From assembly GCA_024233115.1 (NCBI GenBank), contig JACKQB010000010.1, positions 1-51,797 on the forward strand: DNA of 51,797 bases, given 5' to 3'. Numbering within the stretch: position 1 is the first letter of the stretch; each line of letters opens with the position of its first letter. Positions 25,718 to 34,845 of the stretch are shown one piece after another. The position numbers and the translations under genes were made by a program. The notes under the pieces are model-generated. The model was not told the origin of the DNA. It saw nothing but the letters and a program-made list of their open reading frames with translations, and did no database searches. This stretch comes from Akkermansiaceae bacterium. GTDB lineage: Bacteria > Verrucomicrobiota > Verrucomicrobiia > Verrucomicrobiales > Akkermansiaceae.

Positions 25718-25959
25718 TTCAACGCGTCGACTTGTCCATTGAGCGTGAGTAGGTCGTAGATATATCCAATACCCAGCAAGCCTCCCGTGAGCAGGAAGAT
25801 GAGGCCGGTTCCTATTTTACCTAGATAGAAGCGGTGCAAACCAATGAATCCGAAGATCCAGGCCAGGTAGCCGATCAGAAGACTATGGGTCGGATGTTGG
25901 GTTTTGTTTCCAGCACTTGTCATGACCGGATGATGCATCACATCTTGCCGATTTGCCAT
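25705..25959 (-). CDS. TM2-domain membrane protein
   Basis: This 84-aa protein has the TM2 pattern: a first helix (LIGYLAWIFGFIGLHRFYLG) then a GKIGTGLIFLLTGGLLGIGY helix-loop-helix and a D-L-L motif. TM2 proteins are small double-spanning membrane proteins with no settled function in bacteria. I chose the ATG at 25957-25959; the frame extends further upstream without a signal. Its end overlaps the phosphatase gene by 13 bases (convergent). Confidence 0.85.
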   Translation of the reverse strand: MANRQDVMHHPVMTSAGNKTQHPTHSLLIGYLAWIFGFIGLHRFYLGKIGTGLIFLLTGGLLGIGYIYDLLTLNGQVDALNQRS

Positions 25960-26037
25960 TATAATGCAGCCATGGTTTTGTAGGAGACCCGACCATAAAA
26001 AACTCCACATTTTACAGCCATGCACTACAAGCCTCCC

Positions 26038-26268
26038 ATGAGCAACGATCCTTTACATGGCATCACCCTTGAGCGGATGCTGACTGAGCTGGTCAAAGAA
26101 TACGGCTGGGACGACCTGGCCTTCCGCATCAGGATCAATTGTTTTAAGAACGACCCCAGCATCCAATCCAGCCTCAAGTTTCTCAGGAAAACCGCTTGGG
26201 CAAGAAACAAGGTGGAGATTCTCTACAAGCAGTTTTTGGGACTCAAGGACCCGGAGCGGAGGATTTAG
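26038..26268 (+). CDS. VF530/DUF2132 family protein
   Basis: This 76-aa protein begins MSNDPLHGITLERMLTELV and contains CFKNDPSIQSSLKFLRKT, then WARNKVEILY. This is the full VF530 family signature, a small helical fold thought to bind DNA. The ATG at 26038 gives the exact family start; an in-frame ATG at 26020 would add six residues. The family is widespread but its biological role is not settled. Confidence 0.9.
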   Translation: MSNDPLHGITLERMLTELVKEYGWDDLAFRIRINCFKNDPSIQSSLKFLRKTAWARNKVEILYKQFLGLKDPERRI

Positions 26269-26284
26269 ATGACAAACAATAACT

Positions 26285-26518
26285 TTACGAAAAGAAGTCG
26301 AGCCGGGCATCCGGGTTGGTGGTCTCAGGCGTGGTTTGCTGGATGAGTTTCTTTAATGGAAGGTGGGCCAATGGAGATGGCTCGGAAGGTCGGAGCTGCA
26401 CCTTCCTCTGAATAAACTCAGGCAGTGAAACGCCTTGTTTGTAGGCTTGGTTGCGCAAGCTATGGTACAGGGTGTGGGGCAGGGTGATGGTGATTTTTTC
26501 AGTCGGTTCGGCTTTCAT
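26285..26518 (-). CDS. Small ribbon-helix-helix (CopG-like) protein
   Basis: This 77-aa protein has a short beta strand (KITITLPHTLYHSLRNQA), then a turn and helix (YKQGVSLPEFIQRKVQ). That is the layout of RHH DNA-binding or antitoxin proteins. The C-terminal tail is proline-rich and probably disordered. The start is the ATG at 26516-26518; the longer open frame upstream runs into a simple AT-rich repeat and is unlikely to be translated. No toxin gene is recognised next to it, so it may be an orphan regulator. Confidence 0.6.
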   Translation of the reverse strand: MKAEPTEKITITLPHTLYHSLRNQAYKQGVSLPEFIQRKVQLRPSEPSPLAHLPLKKLIQQTTPETTNPDARLDFFS

Positions 26519-26581
26519 AATGCCTGCATGGTGACAGGGCAATATGAACGCATGATGAACATTGTGTGAAAAAACATGGAA

Positions 26582-26742
26582 GTGTGAATTTTGAATTTTG
26601 AATTTTGAAATTGGATGATAGACCAACAACGTGAGTCTTGTGATCAACTCGTCGCGATCCTAACAACAATTGTTAAGAAATCCCGTGCTGCCAAAATAAT
26701 TTCAACATTCACAATTCGAAATTCAAAATTCACAATTCAAAC
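26582..26742. repeat. Inverted pair of AT-rich 7-mer repeats
   Basis: 26582-26614 is built of tandem AATTTTG units, and 26706-26742 carries the same kind of unit in inverted orientation (ATTCAAAATTCACAATTC). The right copy ends directly at the ATG of the CYTH gene. The spacer has no gene. Tandem 7-mers of this kind also occur elsewhere in the window. Confidence 0.75.
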
Positions 26743-27201
26743 ATGGGTGTAGAAATAGAACGGAAGTTTTTAGTGTCGGGCGATGTGCCACTTGTGGGTG
26801 GGGTCGAAATGATGCAGGGCTATCTCTGTAAAGACGTCGGACGCACAGTCAGGGTGAGACTTGAGGATGAAAAAGCGGTGCTTACCATCAAGGGCGAAAC
26901 CATGGGTTTGACCCGGCTCGAATATGAATACGAAATCCCCTTTGAGGATGCGCGGGAGCTCTTGGACATGACCATTGATGGCATCGTGGAAAAAACGCGT
27001 TATTACCATCAAAGCGGTTCCCACACGTGGGAGATCGATGTTTTCAAGCGACAAAACGAAGGACTGGTCATCGCGGAAATCGAACTCACCAGCGAGGACG
27101 AGGAATTTGAGAAACCCGCATGGGTCGGCGAGGAAGTCAGTTTTGATCCGCGCTATTCAAATTCCTCACTGAGCGAAAAACCCTTCAAAGAATGGGTATA
27201 A
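26743..27201 (+). CDS. CYTH-domain phosphohydrolase
   Basis: This 152-aa protein begins with the hallmark ExExK motif (GVEIERKFLV). It has the alternating charged strands of the triphosphate tunnel: VRVRLEDEKAVLTIKGE, then RLEYEYEIP, KTRYYH, WEIDVF and VIAEIEL. Single-domain bacterial CYTH proteins are mostly inorganic triphosphatases, and some are adenylate cyclases. Nothing in the sequence separates the two. The start codon abuts the inverted 7-mer repeat, so no room is left for a normal Shine-Dalgarno. Confidence 0.9.
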   Translation: MGVEIERKFLVSGDVPLVGGVEMMQGYLCKDVGRTVRVRLEDEKAVLTIKGETMGLTRLEYEYEIPFEDARELLDMTIDGIVEKTRYYHQSGSHTWEIDVFKRQNEGLVIAEIELTSEDEEFEKPAWVGEEVSFDPRYSNSSLSEKPFKEWV

Positions 27202-27256
27202 ACACAACCCCGGTTTTCACCATGCAAAATGCACTCCTCACCATTCTACTTTGCGC

Positions 27257-30200
27257 TTACGCAAAGTAGCTCACGCCGGCTTTGAAGAGTGGCTGGTGTT
27301 TGTTGCCGGGGATGTTTCTGGCGATGGATTCGCCGCGGCGCTCAGTGTGTCCCATTTTTCCCAACACCCGGCCACAGGGTGAGGTGATGCCTTCAATCGC
27401 GTAGAGTGAACCATTCGGGTTGTAGGCAACATCCATGGATGGGTTGCCGTCGTGATCTGTGTATTGTGTGGCTATCTGGCCATTGGCGGCAAGCTGTTTG
27501 ATCTCTGCTTCGGTGGCGTAGAATTTCCCTTCGCCGTGTGAGAACGGAATGTTGTGCAGGTCTCCGACTTTACAGTTCGCCAGCCATGGAGACATGGTAG
27601 AAGCGATACGGGTGGTCGCGTAACGAGCGATGTGGCGTCCAATGTCGTTGAATGTCAGTGTAGGTGCACCTTCGACAGGTGGGCGGATCTCGCCATAGGG
27701 GACCAAGCCGGTTTTAATAAGCGCCTGGAAGCCGTTACAAATTCCTAACACCAGACCGTCCCGGTTCTTGAGTAAATCCATGACCGCGTCTGCGATCATC
27801 GGGTTGCGCAGGACCGTGGCGATAAACTTACCAGAGCCATCGGGCTCGTCGCCCGCGGAGAATCCACCTGGGAGCATGAGGATTTGCGATTGCTTGATCT
27901 GGTCGGCCAGCTCACGCAGCGAGTCCTCGACGTGAGCCGAGGTCAGGTTCTTGAAGATGAGTGCCGTGGCATCGGCACCCGCCTGATTGAAGGCCTTGAC
28001 GGTATCGTATTCGCAGTTGGTTCCAGGGAAGGTGGGAACAACCACGCGTGGTTGTGAGTTGCCAGTTATCGGTTGCCAGTTATCAGTCGATTTTTGCGGC
28101 TCCGCCGGACCTTCATGAGAGAAGGTTTCGAGTTCCTGGTGAGGGGCGGTGACTTGGGTCGGGTAAGTTGACTCAAGTGGCTCTGTCCAGGCGCGCAGCA
28201 GCTCATCGAGGGGCAGGGTTTCTCCGGCTACCTGGATGCTTTGCTCGCCGGTGGTGTGGCCGATGGATTGGGCATTCAGCGCGTCGACCAGTCGGTTCGG
28301 AGCTTCAACCAGGAAACTGATGTAGCGCTCACGGAACAGCTCGTTGGTATCAATGTGGAGGGCTGCGCCGATGCTGTTGCCAAAGGCCATCTTGGCGATG
28401 CCAGCTGCGATGCCGCCCTCTGCCAGTGAGTGCATGGACAGGATGTTACCTGCTGCGTTTTCCGCATAGAGCAAATCGGCCACCTCCATCAGACGTTGGA
28501 AGTCGGGCACGTTCTGGTTGTCTCTCGGGATCTGGATGAGGAAAATGTTAGAACCTGCCTGTTTGAATTCAGGTGAGACCGCGAGAGTGGTTTTTCCAGG
28601 TGCCACGGCAAAGGAAACCAGGGTAGGGGGCACATCGATGTCATTGAATGATCCCGACATGGAATCCTTGCCGCCGATGGCACCCAGGCGAAGCTCGTGC
28701 TGTGCGAGAAAGGCACCTAACAGGGCTGAAAAAGGTTTACCCCAGCGGGCTGGATCGGCTCCCAGTTTCTCAAAATACTCCTGCAGGGTCAGCCGGATAT
28801 CCGGGAGATGGGCACCCGAGGCGACGACACGACAGACGGACTCCGTAACGGCGTAGAGCGCGCCGTGGAAGGGCGACCAGCTGGCGATGTTAGGATTGAA
28901 TCCCCATGCCATGTGGGTGCAGGTTGTGGTATCACCTTTCAGGAGCGGGATCTTGGCGACCATGGCATCGGTGGGTGTGAGCTGGTTTTTACCGCCAAAT
29001 GGATTCAGCACGGTGCCTGCGCCGATCGAGCCATCGAACATCTCGCCCAGCCCCTTTTGGGACGCGGTATTGAGATCCGCTAATGTTGCGCAGAACCGCT
29101 CTTTCAGCGACCCCCCTGATTTTTCCACGCATCCGAGGGATGGGTCAGGTTTGACCGCATTCACCTTGATGGTGGTGGAGAGGGTGACACCGTTGGTATC
29201 GAGGAAGGCGCGAGAGAAATTGACAATATCCTTGCCCCGCCACCTGATCACAAGCCGTCCAGTATCGGTGACATCGGCGACGTGGGTGCACTCGAGGTTC
29301 TCCTTGTCGCACTCGGCTTTGAAGTAGTCGATGGTCGAGGGATCAACACAGATGGCCATACGTTCCTGGGACTCGGAAATGGCGAGTTCCGTGCCGTCGA
29401 GCCCATCGTATTTCTTAGGCACGGCATCGAGGTTGATGTCGAGGCTGGGGGCGATTTCCCCGATAGCGACAGAGACACCACCGGCACCGAAGTCATTACA
29501 CACTTTGATTTTCCGAGCCAATTCCGGGTTGCGGAACAGGCGTTGGACTTTACGCTCGGTTGGAGGGTTGCCTTTTTGCACCTCGGCCGAGTTTTCCAGG
29601 GCGGTATCGGTGTGTTCCTTGGATGAGCCGGTCGCGCCACCCACGCCATCCCGACCCGTGCGGCCGCCGATGAGGAGGATGACATCGCCTTTCGCAGGAG
29701 AGCCGCGGAAGACATTCTTTTTGGGCGCAGCCGCGACAACGGCACCAATCTCCATACGCTTGGCGACGTAATCCGGGTGGTAAACTTCAGAGACTTGCCC
29801 TGTCGCGAGACCGATCTGGTTGCCATAGGATGAATACCCGTGCGCTGCCTCCCTACAGATTTTCCGCTGGGGAAGTTTTCCTGGCAGCGTTTCAGAAAAC
29901 GGCGTGCGCGGATCGGCAGCACCGGTGACCCTCATGGCCTGGTAGACGTAGGAACGACCGGAAAGGGGGTCGCGGATACAACCACCGAGACAGGTTGCCG
30001 CGCCACCGAAGGGCTCGATCTCGGTCGGGTGGTTGTGGGTCTCGTTTTTAAACATCACCAGCCACTCCTCTGTCGTGGTATGTGTGCTGGGTGCTGGGTG
30101 CTGGGTGATTTCCACGGGAACGACAATCGATGCAGCGTTGATCTCCTCGGAGACTTCGACGTTATCGAGCTCCCCGGTTTTACGGAGTTCCTTCATGGCG

Positions 30201-31021
30201 ATCAGGGCGATGTCCATGAGGGTTTCGGGTCGCTCCGTGCCGGCACCATAGACTTCCTCGCGCGTCTCCTGATACTTGGCGTAGGTTTCGGCGATGACAT
30301 CGTCGGCTTCAAATGCGACCGAATCGATTTTCGTTGCAAAGGTGGTGTGCCGACAGTGGTCCGACCAATAGGTATCGAGCATCTTGATCTCGGTGATGCT
30401 GGGGTCGCGACCTTCCTCGTCGCGGAAATAGGTCTGGGTGAAGACCAGGTCTTCGGGCGACATCGCAAGGCCGAGTTCATCGCGTTTGGCACGGAGATCA
30501 TGCTCCGTGGCCGTGGTAAAGCCATCGAGGATTTCGACATCATCAGGCCGGTCTGCCGGGGTTTCCAGAGTGTCGGGGATGCCCATGCTCGCCTCGCGCG
30601 AGTCGACGGCATTGATCGTGTAGCCCTTTACCTGGGCCAGCTCGTCTGGAGTGATTTCACCTTTGAGCACGATGACACGGGCCGAGCCGATGAGCGGTTT
30701 TTCACCCTGGGTGAGGATTTGCACACACTGGGCAGCCGAGTCGGCGCGCTGGTCATACTGGCCGGGCAGGTATTCGACAGCAAAGGCCGTTTCGTCGGCT
30801 GCAACTGACAGGGAGCCAGTCGCTACCTCCACTTGTGGCTCCGACAGGATTAGCCTCGTTGCCTCGGCAAAATCCTCGTCGGACAGACCATCGACATCAT
30901 AGCGCTGGATGACGCGGACGTTTTCAAGGTGGTGGATATTAAGGTTGTCCCGAAGGTCGTGGAGGAGTTCACGGGCCTGGGCATTGAATTCGGACTGTTT
31001 CTCGACAAAAACGCGGTTCAT
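27257..31021 (-). CDS. purL: Phosphoribosylformylglycinamidine synthase, single-chain with fused glutaminase
   Basis: This 1254-aa enzyme makes FGAM from FGAR, ATP and glutamine in purine synthesis. The synthase half contains YWSDHCRHTTF, FKNETHNHPTEIEPFGGAATCLGG and RDGVGGATGSSKEHT. A second AIRS-like repeat includes GGKDSMSGSFND. The C-terminal class I glutaminase has PGTNCEYD, MLPGGFSAGDE, the nucleophile Cys in LGICNGFQ, and HGEGKF. I chose the ATG at 31019-31021 (MNRVFVEKQ); the open frame extends 83 codons upstream with no family similarity. Two short 7-mer repeats are inserted in frame at linker positions (30084-30104 and 28058-28084). The divergent or same-strand neighbours are unrelated to purines. 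Confidence 0.95.
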   Translation of the reverse strand: MNRVFVEKQSEFNAQARELLHDLRDNLNIHHLENVRVIQRYDVDGLSDEDFAEATRLILSEPQVEVATGSLSVAADETAFAVEYLPGQYDQRADSAAQCVQILTQGEKPLIGSARVIVLKGEITPDELAQVKGYTINAVDSREASMGIPDTLETPADRPDDVEILDGFTTATEHDLRAKRDELGLAMSPEDLVFTQTYFRDEEGRDPSITEIKMLDTYWSDHCRHTTFATKIDSVAFEADDVIAETYAKYQETREEVYGAGTERPETLMDIALIAMKELRKTGELDNVEVSEEINAASIVVPVEITQHPAPSTHTTTEEWLVMFKNETHNHPTEIEPFGGAATCLGGCIRDPLSGRSYVYQAMRVTGAADPRTPFSETLPGKLPQRKICREAAHGYSSYGNQIGLATGQVSEVYHPDYVAKRMEIGAVVAAAPKKNVFRGSPAKGDVILLIGGRTGRDGVGGATGSSKEHTDTALENSAEVQKGNPPTERKVQRLFRNPELARKIKVCNDFGAGGVSVAIGEIAPSLDINLDAVPKKYDGLDGTELAISESQERMAICVDPSTIDYFKAECDKENLECTHVADVTDTGRLVIRWRGKDIVNFSRAFLDTNGVTLSTTIKVNAVKPDPSLGCVEKSGGSLKERFCATLADLNTASQKGLGEMFDGSIGAGTVLNPFGGKNQLTPTDAMVAKIPLLKGDTTTCTHMAWGFNPNIASWSPFHGALYAVTESVCRVVASGAHLPDIRLTLQEYFEKLGADPARWGKPFSALLGAFLAQHELRLGAIGGKDSMSGSFNDIDVPPTLVSFAVAPGKTTLAVSPEFKQAGSNIFLIQIPRDNQNVPDFQRLMEVADLLYAENAAGNILSMHSLAEGGIAAGIAKMAFGNSIGAALHIDTNELFRERYISFLVEAPNRLVDALNAQSIGHTTGEQSIQVAGETLPLDELLRAWTEPLESTYPTQVTAPHQELETFSHEGPAEPQKSTDNWQPITGNSQPRVVVPTFPGTNCEYDTVKAFNQAGADATALIFKNLTSAHVEDSLRELADQIKQSQILMLPGGFSAGDEPDGSGKFIATVLRNPMIADAVMDLLKNRDGLVLGICNGFQALIKTGLVPYGEIRPPVEGAPTLTFNDIGRHIARYATTRIASTMSPWLANCKVGDLHNIPFSHGEGKFYATEAEIKQLAANGQIATQYTDHDGNPSMDVAYNPNGSLYAIEGITSPCGRVLGKMGHTERRGESIARNIPGNKHQPLFKAGVSYFA
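28058..28084. repeat. In-frame 14-base-period repeat inside purL
   Basis: GTTGCCAGTTATC occurs at 28058-28070 and 28072-28084, a period of 14 (two 7-mers). It encodes TDNWQPITGNSQP in the linker before the glutaminase domain, and the reading frame is kept. Confidence 0.85.
30084..30104. repeat. Three tandem GTGCTGG 7-mers inside purL
   Basis: Three perfect copies of GTGCTGG lie at 30084-30090, 30091-30097 and 30098-30104. The 21 bases add a QHPAPSTH-type stretch in a surface loop just before FKNETHNHP without breaking the frame. Confidence 0.9.
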
Positions 31022-31124
31022 AGCTGGAAGGCGGGATACTAGGAGCTGAGCATATTTGGGCAAGAGCAATGCACTGGGAAAGGGAGAATAAATCGGCAAA
31101 CGCTCCGATGATCCGGCTGTTTCT

Positions 31125-32441
31125 TCAAACCTCGTGGAGCATTTCCAATAGGCGCTCAAGAATACGTGGGCCATCGACCCCGATGCCATTGTGCTCCCAT
31201 TCATTGGTGACCCAGAGGTTGAAATTCGGGATGTGGCGCGCCGTTTCATCCGACCACTCAATGGGGACATACATGTCGTCGTAGTAGGAAATGGCCGCGA
31301 CCGGGACTTCGTTTCTGGCCAATTGATCGAGATCGTAAAGTGGACCCCAGTCGGATTTCCGGGCGAGTAGCTCCGCGCACTCCTTGAGGGGGGCGAGAGC
31401 CGCGTAGTCGTCCAGCATACACGGAGCGATCATTTCGCCGGTAAATACAAAGCGGTCATTACCCGTAACCGCCACCTCGGGGAACTCCTCCCGCAGGCGT
31501 TCCGCAGCCCACCGGGTGGCGTATCCCTCCGCATAGATGGACTCATGCATGATGCAAAACAGCGGATTCGTTTCGAAGCCGGTCCGTCGCTCCATTTCGG
31601 CCAGAAAATTGTAGCTGATCTCGACACCACGCGCACCGGAGATGAAGGCGTCCTCCAGCAGGTAGTGGATGGCTTCAAAGCCGCCGCTGGCCCCGAAGGC
31701 CATGCCGAGTTGCTGGAACCTCCTCGAGGTCAGGCGGACGCCACTGGGCAGCATGACCTCGTTGTCGTCCAGATAGGTGGCAATGAACCTGGCAAGCTTT
31801 TCATCACCTGGGTATCTGCGGTAATAAGCGTCGTTTTTCTCCAGCACGCGTCGGTAGGTCAGGCGATAGTTTTCCTCTATCCGCCGTTTGATACACGCCA
31901 CCCCACCGGTAATGACAACCCCGGAAAGCCCCTGGGGATACATCGACAGGTAGGTCAGCAGACAGAAGCCTCCATACGATTGGCCCATGCCTATCCAAGG
32001 GTTTTCTTTTCCTAACAAGGTGTGACGTATGGCTTCAGCATCACGCACGATGTTGTCGGCCCGGAAGTGTGTCAGGTAGTCGGCCTGCTGTTGGGCATCG
32101 GGAAACCGGGCCAGCGACTGAGGCATGACGCGTGTACTCAGCCCCGTGCCACGCTGGTCGAGCAGGAGCAAACGATGCGACTTCAGCACCTCACCCATCC
32201 ATCCGGAGTTGAGGGTAGGGCGGGGTGAGGCACAGCCAGGCCCCCCTTGAAAAAACACCATCCATGGAAGGCTTTTGTTGTCGTCTTGCTTTCCCAGGCA
32301 GACTTCGCGGGCAAAGACCTCGATCTTTTCCCCCCGGGGGGTGGCGTAATTGAGTGGCAACTCAAAGCGATGGTCGCGGACGACCATGCCATTCAGTTTG
32401 CGGGGGGGACTGGTGGTGATGGGTGAATGGCTTGGGATCAT
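31125..32441 (-). CDS. Alpha/beta hydrolase, proline iminopeptidase type (peptidase S33)
   Basis: This 438-aa protein has the S33 layout. FFQGGPGCASPRP is the oxyanion loop, LLLDQRGTGLSTR follows strand 4, and GMGQSYGGFCLLTYLSMYP holds the nucleophile Ser. The catalytic His and Asp lie near the C-terminus: DDMYVPIEWSDE and TNEWEHNGIG. Family members remove N-terminal proline from peptides; cytoplasmic location is likely as no signal peptide is visible. The ATG at 32439-32441 is used; the ATG at 32385-32387 would remove 18 poorly conserved residues. Confidence 0.85.
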   Translation of the reverse strand: MIPSHSPITTSPPRKLNGMVVRDHRFELPLNYATPRGEKIEVFAREVCLGKQDDNKSLPWMVFFQGGPGCASPRPTLNSGWMGEVLKSHRLLLLDQRGTGLSTRVMPQSLARFPDAQQQADYLTHFRADNIVRDAEAIRHTLLGKENPWIGMGQSYGGFCLLTYLSMYPQGLSGVVITGGVACIKRRIEENYRLTYRRVLEKNDAYYRRYPGDEKLARFIATYLDDNEVMLPSGVRLTSRRFQQLGMAFGASGGFEAIHYLLEDAFISGARGVEISYNFLAEMERRTGFETNPLFCIMHESIYAEGYATRWAAERLREEFPEVAVTGNDRFVFTGEMIAPCMLDDYAALAPLKECAELLARKSDWGPLYDLDQLARNEVPVAAISYYDDMYVPIEWSDETARHIPNFNLWVTNEWEHNGIGVDGPRILERLLEMLHEV

Positions 32442-32546
32442 GGGAGCTGCGTTGATTATTACCGCTTCGCACGATAGGTCAAGCCGGGCGGGGGACGATT
32501 AGAAAAACAACTGATGAGTTGATGCCTGTTGGCAAGCTTGTTTATC

Positions 32547-33527
32547 ATGCACCCGACGATGCTCAAATTACCCGATCTATCAGCCTTAATGCCTGCCCGT
32601 GACGGATTGAGTCGTCCTGACTGGGATGCCATCGAGGCATGTATTAACAAAGCGATCCCGGAAAAATACAGGAATGACGCCTGGGCGCAAGCAGCCCGCC
32701 AGTGGCTGGAGCTTGTAGCTGGCCAGCTTGATGGCGACTACATTTGCGAGGAATCGCAAAACTTCATCGTCCTGACGGAATCGAGTAAGCGGCTGGCGCG
32801 TGACGTTTGCAAATTCTATGAAAAAGCCCTGAAAACCATCATCAAGTACCTTCCGGGGGTGGCCTCCGACGACGGGTATGGAAAACATGTCGTGATGATG
32901 TTTACGAAGGAGGACGACTACTACCGTTATATCATGTATTTTTACCCCGACGGGGAACACCCGATGTCGGGCGGTGTCTGTTTGTCCGGTGACGGCTACA
33001 CGCATTACGCCTTTCCCTTGAATGAAACCGATCCCTCCGGGTACCGGGGCACTCTGGTGCACGAACTGACACACGGTTGTCTGGAGCATCTTGAAATACC
33101 CACGTGGCTGAACGAAGCCATTGCGATGCGCATGGAGCACGCACTCTGTGGCAGCAGTCCCCTCGACCTGGATCGCGAGCAATATCGCCGTCACAAGGAA
33201 TACTGGAACGCAGCCACCATCCAACAGTTCTGGGCAGGATCATCATGGAGTATCGTCGAGGACGGCTTTGAGCTGAGCTACAGCCTGGCGAAGATCATTT
33301 GGCGGAAATTTGAAAAGGATTTACGCGCCCCGCAATCAGCCATACTTGAGTTTATCGCAACGGCCAATCATGCCGATGCAGGAGAGGGGGCCTGCCGGAG
33401 ACTGTTTGATTTAAGCCTCGGTGACTTTGTAGCGGATTTCCTCGGTGAAGGGCCATGGGCACCTGATCCGGAACGCTACCTCATGGAATATGAGGGAGGC
33501 AAGGATGTTGAGCGCGTGCCTGAATAA
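32547..33527 (+). CDS. Putative zinc metallopeptidase (HExxH, MA-like)
   Basis: This 326-aa protein of no firm family holds VHELTHGCLEHLEIPTWLNE. HELTH is an HExxH zinc site, followed 18-19 residues later by a Glu in WLNEAIAM, as in gluzincins of the peptidase MA clan. The N-terminal half is helical and the C-terminal third carries a conserved-looking FELSYSLAKIIWRKF helix. There is no signal peptide, so it would be cytoplasmic. I chose the ATG at 32547; a TTG at 32529 and an ATG at 32559 are alternatives. The substrate is unknown. Confidence 0.65.
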   Translation: MHPTMLKLPDLSALMPARDGLSRPDWDAIEACINKAIPEKYRNDAWAQAARQWLELVAGQLDGDYICEESQNFIVLTESSKRLARDVCKFYEKALKTIIKYLPGVASDDGYGKHVVMMFTKEDDYYRYIMYFYPDGEHPMSGGVCLSGDGYTHYAFPLNETDPSGYRGTLVHELTHGCLEHLEIPTWLNEAIAMRMEHALCGSSPLDLDREQYRRHKEYWNAATIQQFWAGSSWSIVEDGFELSYSLAKIIWRKFEKDLRAPQSAILEFIATANHADAGEGACRRLFDLSLGDFVADFLGEGPWAPDPERYLMEYEGGKDVERVPE

Positions 33528-33531
33528 ACAC

Positions 33532-34806
33532 TTACGGCCGTGGAGGAAGTGGCTGGAGCGGCTGCCTGGGAGTGGCAGGGACCCTGACCGGAGGTGTGGT
33601 GGCCGTCGGTTTGTCTTTGGCTTTGACGAAGTCGGCACGGTTTTTCTGCAGGGGGGAGACGGTGCTTTGGCTGACCTGATAGATCCGACCATCAAAGGCT
33701 TTTGCGTCGGCCAGTTTTTCCTGCAGTGCCTTTTTCTTTTTCTCAAATTCAGAGTCGCGCGATTTGATGACCTCCGGCTTCTCCTTGGATTCATCCGCTT
33801 CAGGCGTCCTCTTTTCGGCAATTTCAGCGGTTACGTCGATGGTGAGCAGATAGCTCGGTTGCACGGCGGGGAGTCGGTCATCGGCATCCGGGTCCCGGGG
33901 TTTCTCTTTCTGGGGCCAGAATACCAGGGTGTAGGTAAACCCATCATAAGTGGTGATCACAGCCTGGCGTTTGAGTTTGACATCCGGATTGGCCGTCTCG
34001 CCAGCCTCCTTCTCGTTGAGGACATCCTGGAAGGCCGAGTAGCTGAAGAGGTTCCGCAGGGGATTGGTCGAGGTTAGCTGCATGACTTCCTGGTCGGTCA
34101 TATCAGCAAGCTCGAACTGCCCGCTCGGGTTTTCACTGCCGTCCGTCTTGGGATGGCGGACGAGCTTCCACGGCTTGAATGCCGGATCGTCCGGAGCGTT
34201 TAGGGCGATGCTTTTAATCTGGTCGATCTTGAGAAAATCCTTATTGATCCAGTCCTTCGGGGAGGCGGTGACGCCAGGGAAGGTTTCGCCGACGGCATAG
34301 ACACCGCTGTCGTCGCTACCGATGCGGACAAACCTGCCGCCACTCCGGCTTGTCCCTGAATATTTTCCAAAATAAACTTCAGCGACCGGCGACTTGTCCT
34401 TACCCGTGATAGTCACCTGGAGAGCCACCTCCGACTCGTCTTCAGCCTTGGTGGCGAGACCAAAGCGGCCGTAGTGCTCGCTACCGGAAGGGTACCCCTG
34501 AGTGACCTCGATCTCCTCAAGTGCTCCTAACAGGTTGCGCAGCAGTTCATAATTGATCGGGTAGTTGTCCCTCTCGGCCACAGCCCACGAGTCATCGCTT
34601 GTACGGACAAGAGTGGTGGTAAGCTCGCCTTGGGTGAGAGTGACCTTGGTGACCTCGCGGATCGGAAGGGCTTCGATCAGTTTGTCACCAGGTGCGAGTT
34701 TGGTACGTGTCGCCTGGTCGTCACTATTACCGAATTTTACGATGGATGCTACGATACCTAGGGCAATGGCGAGGAACCAGAGAATGAGAACGGTGCGGGA
34801 CTTCAT
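33532..34806 (-). CDS. DUF4340 protein of a Gld-like ABC system
   Basis: This 424-aa protein has one N-terminal membrane helix (about 5-24) and a DUF4340 body (LTQGELTTTLVRTSDDSWAV, then YPINYELLRNLLGALEEIE). The C-terminal third is lysine- and glutamate-rich, helical, then proline-rich. DUF4340 proteins regularly follow GldG-like genes in ABC-2 operons. It is the last gene of the four-gene leftward operon, 39 bases after the GldG-like gene. Confidence 0.85.
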   Translation of the reverse strand: MKSRTVLILWFLAIALGIVASIVKFGNSDDQATRTKLAPGDKLIEALPIREVTKVTLTQGELTTTLVRTSDDSWAVAERDNYPINYELLRNLLGALEEIEVTQGYPSGSEHYGRFGLATKAEDESEVALQVTITGKDKSPVAEVYFGKYSGTSRSGGRFVRIGSDDSGVYAVGETFPGVTASPKDWINKDFLKIDQIKSIALNAPDDPAFKPWKLVRHPKTDGSENPSGQFELADMTDQEVMQLTSTNPLRNLFSYSAFQDVLNEKEAGETANPDVKLKRQAVITTYDGFTYTLVFWPQKEKPRDPDADDRLPAVQPSYLLTIDVTAEIAEKRTPEADESKEKPEVIKSRDSEFEKKKKALQEKLADAKAFDGRIYQVSQSTVSPLQKNRADFVKAKDKPTATTPPVRVPATPRQPLQPLPPRP

Positions 34807-34845
34807 GAGAATAGTGAATGATGAATTTAGAAGATGGAATGGAGG

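Noticed and set aside
29840..30808. A 322-codon plus-strand open frame inside purL.
   Set aside because: It is antisense to well-conserved PurL motifs and typical of shadow frames in GC-rich genes.
31022..31270. An 83-codon upstream extension of PurL.
   Set aside because: It overlaps the end of the S33 peptidase gene, has no similarity to PurL and lies before the normal family start MNRVFVEKQ.
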